Of a DNA stretch of 64,000 bases, positions 11,525 through 22,429 are shown piece after piece. Each line of letters starts with the position of its first letter. Position 1 is the stretch's first letter. The notes under the pieces were generated by a model, which was not told the DNA's origin, did not search any database, and saw only the letters and a program-made list of their open reading frames with translations. Position numbers and translations under genes: made by a program. This DNA is from Lunularia cruciata (lineage: Eukaryota; Streptophyta; Marchantiopsida; Lunulariales; Lunulariaceae): NCBI GenBank assembly GCA_948567375.1, contig OX419757.1, forward strand, positions 67,835,836 to 67,899,835, in the 5' to 3' direction.

Positions 11525-13004
11525 GCTTCTGTCCTCATTCTGAATGCATTCCAGAACGGCTTCTATCCTCATTTCTCAATACCCTCGCATATCCATTGTT
11601 TACGTTATCCTTCCTTCAAGCCGAAGACTGTGTGTATCCAGTTCATTTCCTTCTCTTGAGCTTCGTGCTCCAAACTTCAAATATGATGGACTTGCCTAAA
11701 CAGAGAACAGGCCCAACCTGGAGAGATTCTGACATAGTTTAAACTTTTGACAATCTTCGGTGTGTACATATGATACAAACAACGCTCTTAGATTCTGGTA
11801 GTCATGGGAGAAGACCCCTGCTGGACGACATGAGTCGGAACTCGGATGCTAGGAACTCGTTGCCTCCAGAGAAGCCAATGCCAGGGGTTGGAAGTGCCTG
11901 TGACAGCAAGAGATTTCCGGATGGAATCTACTCATAGATATAAACCAGACGAAATAAAATAAACTCTGATAGTTGGCTTCAGTTAGTACCTTGAGCTTCT
12001 TCCTTTCAAAGTTCCACCGGGATGGAAATTCCAAAATTGAGAACTGGCCCAATCTCAAGAAACTTCGACATACTTTAAACTCTAAACAGTCATCTTTGTA
12101 CACGGGATACAAACAACACGAGGAGATTTTAAGATAGACCTGCACGATTTATCTTGGAGAAACATCAAGACTATGTGAAAGTTCAGTGCTTACAGATCGA
12201 TGTGTAATAGCGCTTGAAGGATTAGTTCCCCAAACTAACCCTCAGTTTTGCTCCTAATCCACATAGAAAATTGGCACGATCTAACCTACAGTTCTCACGT
12301 TGGATTGAGAGAAACTTACAACATATTAAATGCAAAGTTGAAGTCAATTTGCTCATTCTCCAATTTGAGCCATCATCACATGATTTATTGAGCTTAACGT
12401 TCTAAACATGTTAATCCATAAAACGAATCTTTCTATTGCAAATTAATGAAGAGAGTGTTCGTCCATTTTTAAGTTAACGGAATGGTGAAAGTTTAAATCT
12501 GGGTAGAGCTACTGATTATACAACATGTAACTATTTCTTTCATTTATCATCAAACTGTACTGAATTTTTACTTGGGTAGAGTTGATGATCACAACATCTA
12601 ACTGTTTTTCTTTTCTTTTTCTTTTTTTATCGTATTCTACTGAATAGACTTGGCAATATGGTATCTATTCTATAAGGGAGATGATGGTCTGAAGAAAGCA
12701 TAAGTGGATCCTTGAACTTTCAACTAGAGTACCAACGTGAGATCTTCCAATCAATGATAAATTGCGGTGCACAAAAAAAATCATAACTTCACCCCAACTG
12801 ATAATTTAGATTTTATCCTGATAAGATTGATTGATATCGCCCTCCTTGTTCTCACCCTATGAGTGCCGCAACATCCTCTAATTGCTTGTCTTGCTTTCTT
12901 AACACCGGAACTCAATAGTGCATCACAATCGTATAGTGCACGGAAGAACGCATCTTCGCTCCATTAAACCCTTTGACACTGCGACAGTCTAAATGCCATC
13001 ATGA

Positions 13005-13220
13005 CTCATCCAGGGGATATCTGCAAGGCCGGGTGCAATTCCATGTTTGGTATAGAGGTTGAAATCGGCGAGGGGAATGAACACTATCACCGCACCTGCA
13101 TTTCATTTGAAGGAACTTCGTGAATGAAAACGTCCTTACAACGCATCCATCCAGGGGATATAATCTGAAAGGCGGATGCAATTCCGTTTATGCTTAAGGC
13201 TTGAGGCATTGAAGTTAGTT
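13005..13220. repeat. Diverged 141-bp tandem duplication
   Basis: The block ATCCAGGGGATAT followed by a GGTGCAATTCC-type sequence starts at 13008 and recurs at 13149 as ATCCAGGGGATATAATCTG followed by GGATGCAATTCC. Similarity fades beyond the first 40 bases of each unit. Confidence 0.5.
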
Positions 13221-14247
13221 TATTGACAGTGACGGTGCGCCGTTCAAAAGTTTGGAGAGAGAACTTCATTTGATCTGGGAGTGGTGGGCTTTGCCCCCCA
13301 CATGTGAAGTGAAGAGGGAAGAACTATCGAACTCTTGAAGGTCAGTAAACACAAGAGGGCGTTGAAAATTGCCAAGATAAATTGGTTATCGGTGAAATTT
13401 GTCGAGAGAGAACTCACTTGTGCCTGATCTGAACCAGGGCCAAGGGATATGACACGAAGAAGAAATGAGGAACTATTCTCTTATAGCAGTGTTGATTTTT
13501 TGTAGCAGTTTCTTTTAATTACTAGTATTCGTAATTTCTACTAATTTCATCTCAAATTCGTTAAATATTTTAGATTTTTGATCATATTCAAGATAAAAAA
13601 TGATAAGCCTATCACAAAGTGTTGATTCTTATCTCCTAAATTATGAAAATGTAATTCATTAACCAAATCTAACCAAATCTAACCAAATATTCAAGTTTTG
13701 GCTTTCTATCTATTTTTTTGAGTAATCCAAGTAAAAAGCACTCTATAATTGAAACAATGGTGTATTATTGCTATGCATTAACCACCAATTCAGATACTTT
13801 CTTCTGAATAATGAAATAACTTTGACGAAGCTATCTTAAATTTGAAGGACTGGAAATTAATTATGAAAGTCTTCTTACAAGGATATAATACACCCCATAT
13901 GTCAATTGTTGGGGAAAATCAAATGGAACTTTGGTGAATGCGACTATAGACTCGTTATAAGTCCTTTCAAGAAACAAATTTTAACATATTCTCTTATATT
14001 AAAAAGTAAAACTGTCTATTATGTATAAATATATTTGAAGACATGATTAGTAATTCAATTATACAAATTAAGATGAGGGTACTTTTGGTTTGATTCTTAA
14101 CTGTTATTAATACCTTCTTGCACAGTTTCAACTACATTTCAAACTCATTTTCTGCGAGTTATCTAAGAACATTTGGGATCGAGTAGGAAGGAGGAAGGTC
14201 ATCGAAGAGTACTCGAAATATTCTTGAGTTTGTAATATCACCTTTGG

Positions 14248-14337
14248 ACGTTGCATTGATGAGAATGGAGAAGCGGTGCACTCTAGCATGTGCACGGATT
14301 GGTGGACCGATGGCCCCGTGAATGAATATGCCGACTT
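14248..14337 (+). pseudogene. Upstream fragment of the FMO gene
   Basis: About 85 bases match the intact FMO gene at 14878-14961 with only four differences by eye (about 95 percent identity). The fragment encodes the segment starting DENGEAVHSS. It stops abruptly on both sides, so it is a short remnant or partial copy. All four differences would change an amino acid, consistent with loss of constraint. Confidence 0.85.
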
Positions 14338-14477
14338 CTTATCTGGGCCTAGCGTTCGTTCTTTTTATGCACTTTTTGATACTTCGTTTTATTTCTTTTC
14401 ACTTCGGGGGTACACTATTTAGCTCGGTTTCTTGCAAATACGAGTGTCGGACACGTTCTGGATATCGTTGATGTTGT

Positions 14478-14555
14478 CATATCCGTCTACCCCAGCCATA
14501 CCCTGGTGCCGACTCTAACGAGCAGCCTCCTGGGGACTTGGGGTAGACGGATATG
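14478..14555. repeat. Perfect 17-bp inverted repeat upstream of the FMO gene
   Basis: Arms 14478-14494 (CATATCCGTCTACCCCA) and 14539-14555 are exact reverse complements, separated by 44 bases. The repeat lies between the upstream FMO fragment and the intact gene and ends about 150 bp before its start codon. Possible readings are a hairpin in the leader RNA, a recombination scar joining the fragments, or the termini of a tiny element. Confidence 0.7.
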
Positions 14556-14708
14556 AGTACACAGTTTACCAGTCGCTTGTCCTTGTGTATAGAAACATGA
14601 TATGCACAACTGTCGAGCACCCAACAAGGTTTGAGATGCTGTCTCACTTCTGCTGTTGGAATTGGGTTGGCTTATATCCGTACTCGTGCAATCTCTAAAT
14701 CTAGTTTC

Positions 14709-16088
14709 ATGGCAGAAAGGAGGAATCGAGTAGCAGTCATAGGAGCTGGGCCTGCAGGTCTTGCGCAGCTCAAAAGTTTTCAATCTGCAGGCGAGAAAGG
14801 AGCTGAGATTCCGGACATTGTATGCTTCGAGAAGCAGTCGGATTGCGGTGGGCTCTGGATCTACAATTGGCGAACGTGCATTGATGAGAATGGAGAAGCG
14901 GTGCACTCTAGCATGTACAGGGATTTGTGGACCAATGGCCCCGTGAATGAATATGCCGACTATTCGATCGAGACCCACTTCGGCAAACCCGTGCCCTCGT
15001 ATGCCCCTCGTCCCGCGATCTTAGACTACATTAGAGGCCGTGCAGAGAAAGCTGGACTGCGTAAATGGGTAAGGTTCAATTCTGCAGTGCGCATGGTGAC
15101 ATTTAACGAGGAAAGCAGCGCCTTTACCGTGACGGTTCTGGACCGCGCACGAGACATTATGTATAGCGAGGAGTTCGATCACATTGTAGTCGCAACGGGA
15201 CATTTTTCCACTCCCAATGTGCCTGAGTTCGAAGGCATAGGCAATTTTAAGGGACGCCTAGTGCACTCTCACGATCTTCGTAATGTGTTTGATGTGAAAA
15301 AGAAAGATGTGTTGATAGTCGGTAGCAGCTACTCTGCCGAGGATGTTGCTAGTCAGTGCTACAAATTTGGGGCTAAATCAGTCACCATTAGTTATCGCAG
15401 CAGACCCACCGGCTGCATTTGGCCCAAAGGAGTGGTGGAGATTCCCCAGCTAGAGAAGGTGGATCGTAATGGCAGAACATGTCACTTCAAGGATGGGTCT
15501 TCCAGGGATGTTGACGCCATCTTCCTGTGCACAGGCTATCTGCACGATTTTCCTTTCATGACTGAAGGTTTGCGCCTCAGAGCTAAGAATCGAATGTGGC
15601 CACTAGGACTCTATCAGGGTGTTGTGCTGGAATCTAACCCGAGAGTCTTTTATCTTGGCATGCAAGCGCAGTTCCACACGTTCAGTTTGTTTGATGTCCA
15701 GGCGTATTATGCTAGGGATGTGATCATGAACGGCTTGAGTATACAGTCAGCTGAAGAGATGGTGGGGCACAGTCAAGAATGGCGCAGACGTGAAGAGGAA
15801 CCTCTTTGGAAGAGTAATGTTATAGCGATGGTCCATTTTCAATCCGATTATGTCACAGAAGTTGGTGGTCTGACCGATTGTCCGCTTACAGTTGAAGCTA
15901 TTGATGCGATTAGGCAGGCCGGCATAGACTGGTATCAGCACAAGATACAAGACCTTATGAGCTACCGTGACCATGGGTTCCGATCAACAGTGACGGGGAA
16001 AGTAGCTCCGATTTCGAAGACCCCCTGGATGAAGGAGTTTGATGACTCTCTTGAAAATTACTTGACATCCAGTACCGCAACTTCCTAG
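14709..16088 (+). CDS. Flavin-containing monooxygenase, bacterial trimethylamine-monooxygenase type
   Basis: A 459-residue intronless protein. The FAD-binding GAGPAG is at residues 12-17, and the start at 14709 (MAERRNRVAVIGAGPAG) places it as in bacterial Tmm. An in-frame ATG at 14631 would add 26 residues and was not preferred. Further motifs: VCFEKQ and GGLW, DENGEAVHSSMYRDLW, HFSTPNVPEFEG, the FMO-type FKGRLVHSHDLRNV, the NADPH-binding VGSSYSAED, LCTGY, WPLGLYQGVV, YYARDVIM, YRDHGFRS and TPWMKEFDDSLE near the end. As I remember it, bacterial trimethylamine monooxygenase aligns with these along the whole length without large gaps, far better than the plant YUCCA, FMO1 or GS-OX families. 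Such enzymes use NADPH and O2 to oxidise soft N or S centres such as trimethylamine. The substrate here is unknown. Transfer from bacteria is inference from this similarity and the lack of introns. Broken copies flank the gene. Confidence 0.92.
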   Translation: MAERRNRVAVIGAGPAGLAQLKSFQSAGEKGAEIPDIVCFEKQSDCGGLWIYNWRTCIDENGEAVHSSMYRDLWTNGPVNEYADYSIETHFGKPVPSYAPRPAILDYIRGRAEKAGLRKWVRFNSAVRMVTFNEESSAFTVTVLDRARDIMYSEEFDHIVVATGHFSTPNVPEFEGIGNFKGRLVHSHDLRNVFDVKKKDVLIVGSSYSAEDVASQCYKFGAKSVTISYRSRPTGCIWPKGVVEIPQLEKVDRNGRTCHFKDGSSRDVDAIFLCTGYLHDFPFMTEGLRLRAKNRMWPLGLYQGVVLESNPRVFYLGMQAQFHTFSLFDVQAYYARDVIMNGLSIQSAEEMVGHSQEWRRREEEPLWKSNVIAMVHFQSDYVTEVGGLTDCPLTVEAIDAIRQAGIDWYQHKIQDLMSYRDHGFRSTVTGKVAPISKTPWMKEFDDSLENYLTSSTATS

Positions 16089-16249
16089 TCTCAAGTCAAT
16101 TGGTCGAAAATTTCGAAAGTCTTCTCTTCTAAGACCAGCGATGAATCAACGAATGACCTTGAGGAAGATCCTTAATCTTCGGGTCTTGTCTTGATAGCGT
16201 CATTACTCATCTTCACGAGCTAGAGAACGACTCAACCCCACTCCTAAGG

Positions 16250-16395
16250 TATTGATGCGGTGGGGCAGACTGGCATAGACCGGGATCAGCACAAGACCTC
16301 ATGAGCGACGGTGACCAAGAGTCGCGCTCTACTGTGACGGGGAACTAGCTCCGATGCATCAGAGCTCCTGGATGAAAGAGTTTGATGTCCTCGAG
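16250..16395 (+). pseudogene. Downstream fragment of the FMO gene (3' end)
   Basis: This stretch matches 15899-16044 of the intact FMO gene (shared TATTGATGCG, GGCATAGAC, ATCAGCACAAGA, TGACGGGGAA, CTGGATGAA and GAGTTTGATG) at roughly 80 percent identity. It contains small deletions and an in-frame stop, so it is not functional. It is more diverged than the upstream fragment, suggesting at least two duplication events. Confidence 0.85.
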
Positions 16396-18400
16396 AGTCA
16401 TCAATCTCAAGTATCTCCTTTCACACAGGGTACACCTATAATAAAATTAGACTTCAAACAACGTGTCTTCTCAACCATGCGATAATCAATAAGAGCGATC
16501 CGTTGCGGTTCAGGTGTCCTTGTTGAGTTGATTACGCCGTCCTTGAATGATCTCCATACATTACGCTTATCTATGACCGTAGTGTGAGTCGCATACTTCG
16601 GCGTAAGTAGACCCTGTAAGATAACTTGATTCATATGCAAGTCGAAGCAGAATGCTTAGATACGAACAACGCACAATGCACAATTTCCGAGCTGTAGATT
16701 GTCTGAACTTATGTATCCAGCACCGAAAAAGTTCACAAACTACTCAGCATGTTCATGCAAAAAAGCGGCTGAGCATCCAGGCATCATATCTTGCAGGTGA
16801 GTAGGAATGTTTTGATAACCCCATGTATAACATACCGAGTTGTAGATAGTTTGAACTCTTGTTTCCAGTAGAGAAGACGATCAAAATGGGAATGTTCGCA
16901 ATGATCTTGGTGAAAAGCGGATGCCCAGCCTCTTTCCTCCGGGCCTTGGAAGACAATGATGCCCCAGCCGCTTGGGCATCATTTGTCTTCCAAGTAAGGG
17001 ATGGGATGGGATATACAATAAGGATAACTCTATAGCCGGGTTTCAATTTATTCATATTTGGACTTTGTTAGATTATATTGGGTAGGTTTTTGATAAGTTG
17101 ATTGTAATTTTATTCATATTTGGATTTTATAGAATTATACTAAGAGTAAAAAAAATTAAGTAGGTTAATAGGTTTAAGTAGGTTTATAGTAACTTGGTCA
17201 TAATTTTATTCATACTTGGAGTTTATAGGTTTGATTTTATAATTTGATTATGATTTTATTTCTAAAGATAATATAAGTGGGTTTAGCTTGATTATGATAA
17301 CTTGATTATCCATAGGAGTAATTAAGTGATGTTTCTTGGATTTTCTCCTGATATACAGAACGTTGACTTACATAGCTCCTATATTCTAGAGGCAGCAGTA
17401 TAGATTTCTCACTCTAAGTATCTTAGGGGACTTAGCATCATTTTAGCGTGAATCCTTATACCGTGTCGGTCTGATGGGTCTATCCTCCTTCTTATGCTAA
17501 GCATGTGGCTCTCGTTAATAAAGTAAATTTCAACTTCTAAAGTTGAAGATTAATATAGTGAGGTTTCTATTCTCTCTTGCTCCTTAAATTATCAATATAA
17601 ATCGAAGATAATTATTTGCAGGTATTTTTTAAACTTGTATGTGCTTTGTTTGCTTTTTGTACAGAGATGGATACCCAAAGTTGGACACTTGGACTTAACG
17701 AGACCCCAAGTGGGTAGAAAAACTTGACAATACCGTAGGGCTTGACGTGGACTAGCGTGGCAGCTGGTTAACATTGTCGAAGTGTTCTTGTGCGTAAATT
17801 ACGCGTAAATTGTGCGCAAATTACGCGCAAATTGAACTACGTGATTATAGAGAATAACCATTATCCCTTCGGACCGAACTGCCCCAGACTAGCTTTGCAG
17901 AACGTGGGGAACTCCTGCGTTCATTTATGGACCTTATCGTTGCTCAGCTACAAGGGCTTCCGTCGTTATCATTTCGAGCTCCACGGATGTCTGAGGAGTT
18001 CGACCGGGACTAAACCTAGCTTTGCATAATGTGAGGGAACTCCTGCGTTCCTTTATGGACATTATCGATGGAGCTACGTGTTTATGAGATAGCTTTGGAT
18101 CCTAAAAGTGGGATGTATTGAAAGGCTACGCTAGCTTTCCTAGGTACAGTTTTGAGGTTTAAATTGCCTTCCATTTCGAGATCATTTTCTCGTTCAGTCG
18201 AGAAGAAAGAATCAATAGCTAGAGAGGCTTCTGGTGTTTATAAGATTGCTTTTGATATTGAATATGACAAATGTTCAAAGGTTACCCTCGGTTTCCTTAC
18301 GTATAGTTTTGAATAGGCTCGATTTCAAATACAGCTTTTAAGTTCGAACTGCCTGCTAATTCGCTCATTTTCTTGTTCAGTCGTGTCAAGAATTTGGATG
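16396..18400. other. Intergenic, AT-rich with local tandem repeats
   Basis: No gene was recognised. From 17041 to about 17330 there are loosely repeated units beginning TTTATTCATATTTGGA. An 11-bp array lies at 17790-17833. The block CTAGCTTTGCA...GGAACTCCTGCGTTC occurs at about 17889 and again near 18013. Around 18130-18370 a further diverged unit ends each time in CTCGTTCAGTCG or CTTGTTCAGTCG. Confidence 0.45.
17790..17833. repeat. Four-unit 11-bp tandem array
   Basis: The units GTGCGTAAATT, ACGCGTAAATT, GTGCGCAAATT and ACGCGCAAATT follow one another exactly. Units 1 and 3, and units 2 and 4, are the closer pairs, so the array also reads as two copies of a 22-bp unit. Confidence 0.8.
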
Positions 18401-20744
18401 CACTTGCAAATTAGGCTTGAGTGTGGAGTGACACTTCAAAGGCAATTTGTTGAGTCATTTAATTAATGTCCACAATGGTGTTTGGGACCACTATGAATGA
18501 GAGAAAGGCAAGAAAGACAATCTCTCTTTGCACTCCATAAATATCAAAGTTCCAAATGTATGCCCAAAAGAAACTGCACATAATGTTTTTGCCATGGGAC
18601 TAGACCTACTTGTCTAACCTTATTGAGCAAGTGATTAGAACAAGAAAGAATAGGAAGTTGGAAACTCTCAAGGGTAATCTTAGTTGATGAGTAGAGCATC
18701 ATTGGCACCAGGTGTTGGGAGAATATGAAGGAGAAGATGGTGGCCACACACTAGGATCTTTCTACACAAAGACAAAGAAAATTGAAAGCCAATTGCATCT
18801 GCTCTTCATGACTGATAAGGTACCAAAGGATGGATGAAGTGCAGTTCTATTATGACACAATGATGCAAAACATAGTGAAGCTTTTGCAAGGGAATGGAGA
18901 GACTGGGCTTATATGTTTCACATTTAAAGTCAAATCATGTATAATGCTTTCCAAGGAACTCAGTATTCAGTGCGCTTTGCAGTTCATTTTTATGGAAGGA
19001 TGGGGTAATTGACCGAGAGTGAGCAAGAGACCTTTGAGTTTAGGAAGATAGCTGATGTTTATTTCTCTAGGACCGGCAACTCTATGCAAAATCTAGAAGG
19101 ACAATGTTGATTTTGTAGAAATTGAGGAATGTGAGGGAGAAAGAACCAGCTAAGTTTTTTGGGCAGAGGAACTTGAACTCTCCAGAGCATGAGGTAATGC
19201 AAACTAGGCTTAGGAAGAGAACAAAGACTACAATAATCAAAGAACCTCAAGAACCCGTGGTTGTATAGGAGATATCTTAATCTTTGGAGGATGAAGATCA
19301 AGGAGAAACCAAGTCTGATCTTATACAAAGATAGTGCCTTCCTAGAGAGAGGACAAGGCTTAGGCGAGCCTCAAGGAGAGTTGGATTTCCTATATGCGTA
19401 ATTGAGTTTGAACCAGATCAAAGGCACAACACCATCGGGATTAACTCAAGAAGGATAAGTGATGGGTTTTAAAAGTAATTATGCAAGGTGAAGCCAGGGA
19501 TGTCAATGTAATGCAAGCTCTATAGGGAACTATAGTGCTTGCTATCAAGTTTTGTCACAAGATATACCCTATGTATACCAGGGAGTGACATGACATGCAA
19601 AACTTGTTGGACTTGGTACGATGGTTCCAATTTGCAATAATGTCTTACCAATCATAGATGCCATTGTCAAAGCAAGAGCTAGCAAAATTGAATCAGACTC
19701 TATAGATGCCATTTTCGAAGCAAGAGCTAGCAGAATTGAATAAGACTCTATAGGAACACCTTCAATAAGAGAGTAATCTACAGAAGCAAGTTCAAGGATT
19801 ACAATTACAATTACAATTGAAGGAGAAATACAAAGTCATCCAATCAGAAAAGTAGAGGATCAAAGAGCTAGAGTGTGATATTGCTTACCTTTGGAAGGTA
19901 AGGGTGGATAAGTAGAGATCTACATATGGTATTATGGCTAGTACTACAAAGGGGGCACTTTGTAAGGGTGATAAATGGAGGCTTAGGAGGACGTGATGAT
20001 ACAAGTTGAGATGGAGTTATACAAGTTCAAAAAGCACACAAAGGTGAGGTTTGTTGAGATGCAAAACAAGGTAGAGCATGTAGCAAGTAAAGTCAAGGAG
20101 CTAACTCAAAATTGGCCCAAGCACAAGCACTAGTAGATGTCTTGGTGGTTAAGCCATCACTTGCAACTACCAGTACAATGCCTCATAAGGAGAATGTGAC
20201 AAGGGAGAAACCTTTGGAAGTAATTATAACTGTTACAAAGGAAGCGTTGGAGTTGTTGTATCAATGGATGAAGGCAATGTTAGATGAGTATGTGGAGTAC
20301 ATGTTGTAGGCATCAAAACTGGAAGAGTTGAATAGGAATCAAGAGTAAGTTGTTGTGGAAGAATGCAGATGTACCAAAGTGTGAGCAAATAGTTATCGAC
20401 TTAGTAGAGAGGATAATTTGAAAGATAGTGGAAATGAACTTGAAGAAGAAGAATGAAGAAGGAAGAATGAACTTGAAGTTTGAGTTAGCAACAATTGTAG
20501 AGAAGTTAGATGATTCCTTAGCTAAAGTTAAGAACTTTGTCAATAGTTAGAGTCTTTTGTTTTCTCAAGAGATTTGGAAGAGTTTGGCTTCAATAAAAGT
20601 AGGTGCTTTGGAATTTTGTAGGTACCACCTGAAGCAGTTCAGTCAATTTTAGTAGTTAGTATTCAGCGGATTCAGTGCTCTTCTATGACGCACCTTATGT
20701 GGTGACATTACCTTCTTGGTAATGTCTTGGTGAGAGGTTAAAGA
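18400..20744 (+). mobile_element. Decayed unclassified element, copy 3 (plus strand)
   Basis: An old, broken, gag-like coding region read on the plus strand. One part (about 18830-19010) begins MDEVQFYYDTMMQNIVKLLQ. A basic region follows near 19200, and then long stretches with coiled-coil character (about 19660-19910 and 20300-20540). The end (20690-20740: GTGACATTACC, CTTGG, GAGGTTAAA) matches, in opposite orientation, the same region of the copies at 46.3 and 52.7 kb, which ties the three together. No reverse transcriptase or integrase motif was seen, so it looks like a non-autonomous LTR-type element. Many breaks. Confidence 0.5.
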
Positions 20745-21154
20745 TGTGACAATAAAAGAACCATAATCTGATGTTTTCTTTGTATCTTGTTACTTTTCAT
20801 TCTATCCCCGTGAGAAAAAAAAATTCTTGATGAATACTGCGCTTTGAACAGTAGTGTGTTATTCTAGTTGTCTATTTAATCATTTAGAAGCTTCTCACCA
20901 AAAAAGCTTGTGATTTAGACATTAGTGTGTTATTCCAATTTGCTCCTTAATCATTTAGAAACTTCTCACCAAAAAAGCTTCCTTGATGCTTCTAGAACAT
21001 TCTTAAGATTTCTAGATATATGTTAGTTATAATCTCTTTTTAGCTATGGTTAGCTTTTGCTAACTCAACATTATTACATTAAGATTTCTAGATATATGTT
21101 AGTTATAATCTCTTTTTAGCTATGATTAGCTTTTGCTAACTCAATATTATTACA
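20745..21154. repeat. LTR-like segment (TGTGACAA...ATTACA) with two tandem duplications
   Basis: The segment begins TGTGACAAT and ends ATTATTACA, the TG...CA ends of an LTR. Inside, an 81-bp unit occurs twice (from about 20852 and 20933), followed by a 76-bp unit twice (21004-21155). The part with GATGCTTCTAGAACATTCTTA resembles the reverse complement of the beginning of the gypsy LTR at 56837. No target-site duplication was seen, so its orientation and status (terminal or solo) are unsure. Confidence 0.45.
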
Positions 21155-22429
21155 TTAACTAGCTCATTTGCAAATTGTATGTTTGGTTCTTTCTCAATAG
21201 TAAAGTAACTATCTCAAACACCTAAGTCTCAAAGGACACAATTCTTTTTATAAGCAATTTATCAAGTGTTGTATAAGTTCTTGTCAATGCTAGTGAGTCC
21301 TCAATTGAGTATTTGATTGAAATATCAACTTACACTCCTTTCTTTTAAGTTTTGTTTGACATAGGAAGAGGAAATCAATTTTAAAGATTATCTTGGATTT
21401 CCATCTAAGGAGTTATTCTCCAAAGAAAATCAATGTCCTACCCAAATTTTGATTGCCACCTTTGACTAGATCACCTACATTAATAGTCATATGAAATAAA
21501 AAAGCATCATCCTTTAGTAAAAAGAAATTTTACTAAGAATATAGAAAGGTAAATGTTAGTGTCCTGAACAAATAGCTGCTTTGATAATTTGTGCAAAAGA
21601 GTGACTAACTTCAACATGCTTACCAAATCTACTTACAACATAAGCTATCAAGAGCAAAAGAGGGAATTATCATTCAAAATTATTGTGAATACCTTGCTAA
21701 GTTATGAATTAAATTTAACCTAGATTGGATCAATCACTAATGATTGATTCAATTATCAGAGAAACCATTCCAAGATGAAAGTTTGATCAAAAGAGTGTAG
21801 TATCTTGTTAATAAGTACCAACAAGACTATTAAAGTATTCTATTAAAGTAATAATTTTTAGGATATCATCAAACAATAAAACATATTCATAATATGGAAC
21901 ACCAAAATAAAATGAAAGAAAGTAGATAATCCAAGAATGTATCTTAGCTACTAACTCATTTAGGAGTAAATTACATTGAAGCACACTTCCCTAACGATAT
22001 AGATGGACTCTAACTACCTCTACTAAATTTATAGGCTACTAAATACTATAGACATGATTATGTTATATACAATATGAATTAGTTCTAGAAAATAATCTCT
22101 TTGTACTAGGGTAATGCATGAAATTCTTCTAAGATACACCATGTAGCTTTGAGGTGCGAGAATTCTCTTTCCACAAATATTACTTGAAAAATGAATTTAA
22201 TCAACGTAGTATACAACCACATTATTATATTGCACTTGTGCCCCTTCATATGCAGTTGGTTTTATTGAACGAAATTATTCAACAATCCTCCCCACTCTAA
22301 GTAGTTGATCTTTGGTAAGGACCATTTATCTCGCAATAATATATTGTTAACGCTATAATCCTCCTAGGAAATGAAGTACTGAGTATATGTCCTAAGACAT
22401 CATTGAGAAAATTGGAAAATATCACAACT
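21155..22429. other. AT-rich stretch, nothing recognised
   Basis: No open frame of note, no repeat termini and no RNA gene were recognised. Composition and texture suggest old, decayed repeat sequence. Confidence 0.4.

Larger units (their letters stand above)
9860..14247. other. Intergenic region, old duplications, no supported gene
   Basis: No frame here has recognisable protein similarity. Visible structure: a hairpin at 11483-11524; a diverged duplication in which 11700-11790 resembles 12030-12125 (shared GGCCCAA, TTTAAAC and GATACAAACAAC blocks), with a weaker third copy near 12270-12340; a 141-bp duplication at 13005-13220; and an AT-rich block at about 13480-14150. The first few hundred bases probably hold the 3' untranslated region of the upstream gene. 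Confidence 0.45.

Noticed and set aside
14631-14708. An upstream in-frame ATG for the FMO gene
   Set aside because: Bacterial homologues begin within about a dozen residues of the GAGPAG motif. The start at 14709 fits that, although the longer form cannot be excluded.
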